A program made the translations under genes and the position numbers. DNA of 40,037 nucleotides from Pseudomonadota bacterium (lineage in GTDB: Bacteria; Pseudomonadota; Gammaproteobacteria; Burkholderiales; Gallionellaceae), in contig JAJZEQ010000219.1 of assembly GCA_021851345.1 (NCBI GenBank), positions 1-40,037 on the forward strand, written 5' to 3'. The notes under the pieces were generated by a model. The model was not told where the DNA came from. It saw only the letters and a list, made by a program, of their open reading frames with translations, and did not search any database. Numbering within the stretch: the first letter of the stretch is position 1; the number at the start of each line of letters is the position of its first letter. Below, piece by piece: positions 37,606 to 40,037 of this stretch.

Positions 37606-38322
37606 TTAAAACCGTTCGTGCGGCATCAGATAGCGCCATTGTCCGGGCGGCAATTTTCCCATGGACACGGCCCCGATGCGGATGCGCTTCATTGCCATAA
37701 CCTGTAGTGCCGCGCTCTGGCACATGTGTGCGATCTGGCCAGGTTGCACGCCCTTGAGGGCGAAGCGCAGCCGGGTTTCGTTCTGCCAGCTGACTTTGCT
37801 CGGGGGCAATGCACGTCCGTTGAACGTCAGTCCGTGGTTGAGCAGCTTGAGTCCTGCGGGGGACAGCTGGCCCGCGACTTCGACGATGTATTCCTGTTCC
37901 AGCGTACCGGCATCTTCGCTCAGCTTGCGTGCCGCGCGCCAGTCCTGGGTATATATCACCATGCCGCACGCATTTCGCTCCAACGGTATGTGAGGCGTGA
38001 GGCGCAGGAAGTGCTGCTTGAGCATGCGAATGCCGGAGTGGTCGTTCGCCGCGCGCGTTTCTGAACGTATCAGTTGCAGTGCCGATCCGGGATTGATGCC
38101 TGTATCAGCCGGTTGGTACAGCAGGATGGTCGCGGGCTCCAGCGGTGTGAGGCTGGCCCCGGGAGCGAGTTCGATCTTTTGTTCTGACGCCATGAACTGC
38201 GGCTCTTCCACCACCTGTCCATCCACCATCACCCAGCCTCCCGCGATATAAAGCTCGGCCTCGCGGCGTGAGCACGGAAGTGTTGCGGCAAGGTATTTTG
38301 CTAGACGAACCGGTACTGTCAT
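37606..38322 (-). CDS. RsuA/RluF-type pseudouridine synthase family protein with altered active site
   Basis: The long ORF from 38541 overlaps the divergent neighbour; MTVPVRLAKYLAATLPCSRR at 38322 is the sensible start, giving 238 residues. Residues about 4-50 are an S4 RNA-binding domain (RLAKYLAA..., AELYIAGGWVMVDGQVVEEP). The rest aligns with the RsuA/RluB/E/F catalytic domain (TQDWRAARKLSEDAGTLEQEYIVEV, FALKGVQPGQIAHMCQSAALQVMAMKRIRIGAV). The catalytic motif, normally RLDxxTxG, reads PLERNACG at 113-120, so the nucleophilic aspartate is replaced by glutamate (E115). It may be inactive or an RNA-binding variant. Confidence 0.85.
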   Translation of the reverse strand: MTVPVRLAKYLAATLPCSRREAELYIAGGWVMVDGQVVEEPQFMASEQKIELAPGASLTPLEPATILLYQPADTGINPGSALQLIRSETRAANDHSGIRMLKQHFLRLTPHIPLERNACGMVIYTQDWRAARKLSEDAGTLEQEYIVEVAGQLSPAGLKLLNHGLTFNGRALPPSKVSWQNETRLRFALKGVQPGQIAHMCQSAALQVMAMKRIRIGAVSMGKLPPGQWRYLMPHERF

Positions 38323-38392
38323 GACAAGTGTCTGATGGGAACATGGAGCGGCATTGTAATCCCCGGCAGACAAACCCCTGTAAAATGTCGGC

Positions 38393-38617
38393 ATGGACGC
38401 GAATAAACAGCCTACAAACCGCCCCGCTCTCGAAGGCATCACGCTTGAGATGATGGTCACGCAGCTTTCCGGGCGCATCGGCTGGGAAGCGATGGGTGCC
38501 GCCGTGCCGATACGCTGCTTTGCGCACGATCCCAGCATCAAGTCGAGCTTGAAGTTTTTGCGCAGGACGCCCTGGGCACGCGCGAAGGTGGAAGAGTTGT
38601 ATCTGAGGGTGAAGTGA
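38393..38617 (+). CDS. VF530/DUF2132 family DNA-binding protein
   Basis: The 74-residue product reads LEGITLEMMVTQLSGRIGWE and CFAHDPSIKSSLKFLRRTPWARAKVEELY, the complete signature of the VF530 (DUF2132) family, small proteins with a DNA-binding-like fold and unknown function. It is divergent from the pseudouridine synthase gene with 70 bp between starts. Confidence 0.92.
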   Translation: MDANKQPTNRPALEGITLEMMVTQLSGRIGWEAMGAAVPIRCFAHDPSIKSSLKFLRRTPWARAKVEELYLRVK

Positions 38618-38808
38618 ACAAGCCATCATTTCCCCTTTGATACGGCGCGGTAAGCGCTACAGTTGCTGATGCAACTGCTTGCCCGATACTCTGGGGAACA
38701 CTGAGCGAATTTTTCAGCCCCTGAGATGCGCCCGGTCCGTCATTTGTACCAAGATTCATCGAATTTCAATTCACCTGCTTCGGCAGCTCATGGAAGGGAG
38801 TAAGCAGC

Positions 38809-39042
38809 ATGAAGGCCTTGATAAACGGTTTGATTCTTGTTTTGTTTGCTGTGGGTGGAACGGCCCTGCTGGCGGGCAATGCCCAGGCTCAATTGGATAT
38901 GCCAAAGAGGGAGAGCATTCAGACGATAGTCTGGGCGGTCGAATTTGTAACCTTCGTCGCCATCATCGGAGTGGTCTTGTTTGTATGGCGTATCAGCAAA
39001 AAAGCCAGCGAAAGCAAAAAGGCCAAGGAGGACAACACTTAA
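38809..39042 (+). CDS. Small membrane protein of unknown function (77 aa)
   Basis: GGAAGGGAGTAAGCAGC precedes the ATG, a strong ribosome-binding site. The first 27 residues (MKALINGLILVLFAVGGTAL, then LAGNAQA) look like a cleavable signal peptide with an AQA site. A second hydrophobic segment (TIVWAVEFVTFVAIIGVVLF) follows and then a Lys-rich tail (RISKKASESKKAKEDNT). Predicted: a single-span inner-membrane protein with a short periplasmic N-terminus and a basic cytoplasmic tail. No family recognised; an accessory subunit of a membrane complex is one possibility. Confidence 0.7.
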   Translation: MKALINGLILVLFAVGGTALLAGNAQAQLDMPKRESIQTIVWAVEFVTFVAIIGVVLFVWRISKKASESKKAKEDNT

Positions 39043-39043
39043 G

Positions 39044-39105
39044 ACAGGCCGGGTTGCCCATCCACACCGGGTTCACGGATGCCCGCCAGCAGCTTGCCGG
39101 CCTGT
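39044..39105. terminator. Inverted repeat between convergent genes (possible bidirectional terminator)
   Basis: ACAGGCCGG (39044-39052) is exactly reverse-complementary to CCGGCCTGT (39097-39105). It fills the gap between the convergent small membrane protein gene and ubiC, directly after one stop and directly before the other. The large 44-base loop and short T run (TTT) make intrinsic termination uncertain. Confidence 0.4.
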
Positions 39106-39106
39106 T

Positions 39107-39652
39107 TCATACCGGGCCAGTCAGCGTCAGGATGTCCGGCAGGAACACTTCAGTGACCAGCAGCGGGGCATCGCGCAAATAGAACAACGAGCGCCGCGCC
39201 CACAGCGTGTGCGGCGGATGCCCCAATACCCCGGCGGCGCGCTGATACAACGGGTGCGAGTCCCGCAGCACGTGGTAATGCAGCGGCATTCTCTCCACCA
39301 GCGGATGCGCGAACAGAAATCCTCCCAGCGGCTTGTTTCCCAGCGTGAGCACAGCCGGCCACGCGCCGCGCAAATGCCGGCTGGCGAGCGCGCTGTGCGC
39401 GAATACCACGGGCCGGCCGTCGGCATACAGGAACACTTCGCGAGACCAGGCAAGCTGTTTTGGCGCAATGCCCAGCAAGGCAGATTCGTCCGGCGCGATG
39501 CGCGCCAGGCCGCTGCGCACGCCGCGCACCGCAAAATGCGTGCAGTGTTGCCGGATGCGCCGGGTCAGGGAGCCACGATCGCGCAGCCAGGGCGCGAGCT
39601 CCGCTCCGCAACCCAGCGCGGTACCGCGCCAGAATTTGTCAGAAGTGGTCAT
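39107..39652 (-). CDS. ubiC: Chorismate pyruvate-lyase
   Basis: UbiC splits chorismate to 4-hydroxybenzoate and pyruvate, the entry to ubiquinone synthesis. The 181-residue protein shows the family pattern: LAPWLRDRGSLTRRIRQHC near the N-terminus, the REVFLYADGRPVVFAHS strand with a substrate-binding arginine, LGNKPLGGFLFAHPLVERMP, WARRSLFYLRDAPLLVTEVFLPDIL with the catalytic-site glutamate. Cytosolic. ubiA is in the same strand direction but separated by several unrelated genes and MITE C. Confidence 0.92.
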   Translation of the reverse strand: MTTSDKFWRGTALGCGAELAPWLRDRGSLTRRIRQHCTHFAVRGVRSGLARIAPDESALLGIAPKQLAWSREVFLYADGRPVVFAHSALASRHLRGAWPAVLTLGNKPLGGFLFAHPLVERMPLHYHVLRDSHPLYQRAAGVLGHPPHTLWARRSLFYLRDAPLLVTEVFLPDILTLTGPV

Positions 39653-39790
39653 TTTTTATCGCTCCCATGCTTTGAGCGGGAACATAGTCTTCGATATTGA
39701 GTGCGCATCAGCAGCCGCTAGCCCATCGTTTTTTTGCTTGCTTGGTGAAATGGCTGGTGATTGAATAAAACACTTCTGCGCTTTGAGAAG

Positions 39791-39808
39791 GCGGCGACAC
39801 GTCGCCGC
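39791..39808 (-). terminator. GC-rich hairpin after recG
   Basis: GCGGCGAC and GTCGCCGC form a near-continuous palindrome about 20 bp beyond the recG stop. On the minus strand the hairpin is followed by TTCTC, so it may help end recG transcription. The sequence GTGCGGCGACGTGTCGCCGC also resembles a dispersed intergenic repeat of proteobacteria. Confidence 0.45.
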
Positions 39809-39828
39809 ACTCCAAAGTTGAGAGAGTT

Positions 39829-40037
39829 TCAGACATGCAGGTAATCCTGTTTGTTTGCCATCCAGCGTTGCAAATGCGCCCTTGCGGCTTCCGGAAAATC
39901 GCGCAGCAGTTCGTCGGCGGCCAGCCGCGCATGATTCAACAGATCCTCATCCGCGCTGATGTCGGCGAAGCGCAGCATCGCCACACCGCTTTGCCGCGCA
40001 CCTAGCAGTTCGCCGGGCCCGCGCAACTGCAGGTCAT
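39829..40037 (-). CDS. recG: ATP-dependent DNA helicase RecG, C-terminal end (partial)
   Basis: Reading the minus strand inward from the window edge gives DLQLRGPGELLGARQSGVAM and LRFADISADEDLLNHARLAADELLRDFPEAARAHLQRWM, the conserved end of RecG after the helicase domain. RecG remodels stalled replication forks and Holliday junctions. Only about 69 codons are inside the window; the frame remains open past the edge. The ORF track's start at 40026 is an internal TTG, not a real start. Confidence 0.93.
   Translation of the reverse strand, partial: DLQLRGPGELLGARQSGVAMLRFADISADEDLLNHARLAADELLRDFPEAARAHLQRWMANKQDYLHV

Overview
The window looks like chromosomal DNA of a betaproteobacterium, most plausibly of the Nitrosomonadales/Gallionellaceae kind. 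This rests on gene content and order (pilT divergent from yggS-proC-yggT, a DUF1840 gene, rpe-gph next to trpE/G/D, a recG/ubiC/ubiA/oxyR neighbourhood) and moderately high GC. No rRNA or other taxonomic marker is present, so the family-level placement is inference. No tRNA, rRNA, CRISPR array, prophage or complete transposase gene was seen.

Layout. 1-3245: 5' end of pilT on the minus strand, then a tightly overlapping plus-strand operon yggS-proC-yggT-DUF167 and an FlK-like thioesterase. 3376-5667: a chemoreceptor whose upstream region is occupied by a MITE-like element. 6058-7241: two overlapping HU-family genes, the second encoding an HU domain, one membrane span and a periplasmic LysM domain. 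7403-9499: a 698-residue orphan with a PD-(D/E)XK nuclease signature. 9750-17550: a long minus-strand block of DUF1840, mtfA, cbpA-cbpM and the pentose-phosphate genes zwf-tal-(SpoIIAA-like)-tkt. 18049-24571: plus-strand rpe-gph-trpE-(FAD oxidoreductase)-trpG-trpD, without trpC. 24660-26416: grxD and a CPA1 antiporter. 26444-32363: a minus-strand series of oxyR, a methyltransferase, a Ca2+/Na+ exchanger, a P-type ATPase and an orphan C-terminal ATPase fragment. 32492-34840: katG, divergent from oxyR, preceded by a possible 34-codon leader. 34860-40037: two more MITE copies, ubiA, a lipoprotein, an RsuA-like protein with an altered active site, small genes, ubiC and the 3' end of recG.

How the genes work together. 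zwf, tal, tkt and rpe cover most of the oxidative and non-oxidative pentose-phosphate pathway; tkt, rpe and gph would also serve a Calvin cycle and its phosphoglycolate salvage if the host is autotrophic. OxyR retains both redox cysteines and faces katG, a standard peroxide-defence pair. The exchanger and P-type ATPase overlap and probably form a Ca2+ export unit. UbiC and UbiA supply the first two steps of ubiquinone synthesis.

Most notable observations: (1) the HU / HU-TM-LysM pair, a candidate physical link between DNA and peptidoglycan; (2) an RPE-like palindromic element inserted in frame in the FAD oxidoreductase gene, with intergenic relatives at 5324-5467 that show compensatory stem changes; (3) a three-copy TA-flanked MITE family at 5131, 34860 and 36488 that carries internal hairpin repeats and, in one copy, the palindromic units; (4) the PD-(D/E)XK orphan.
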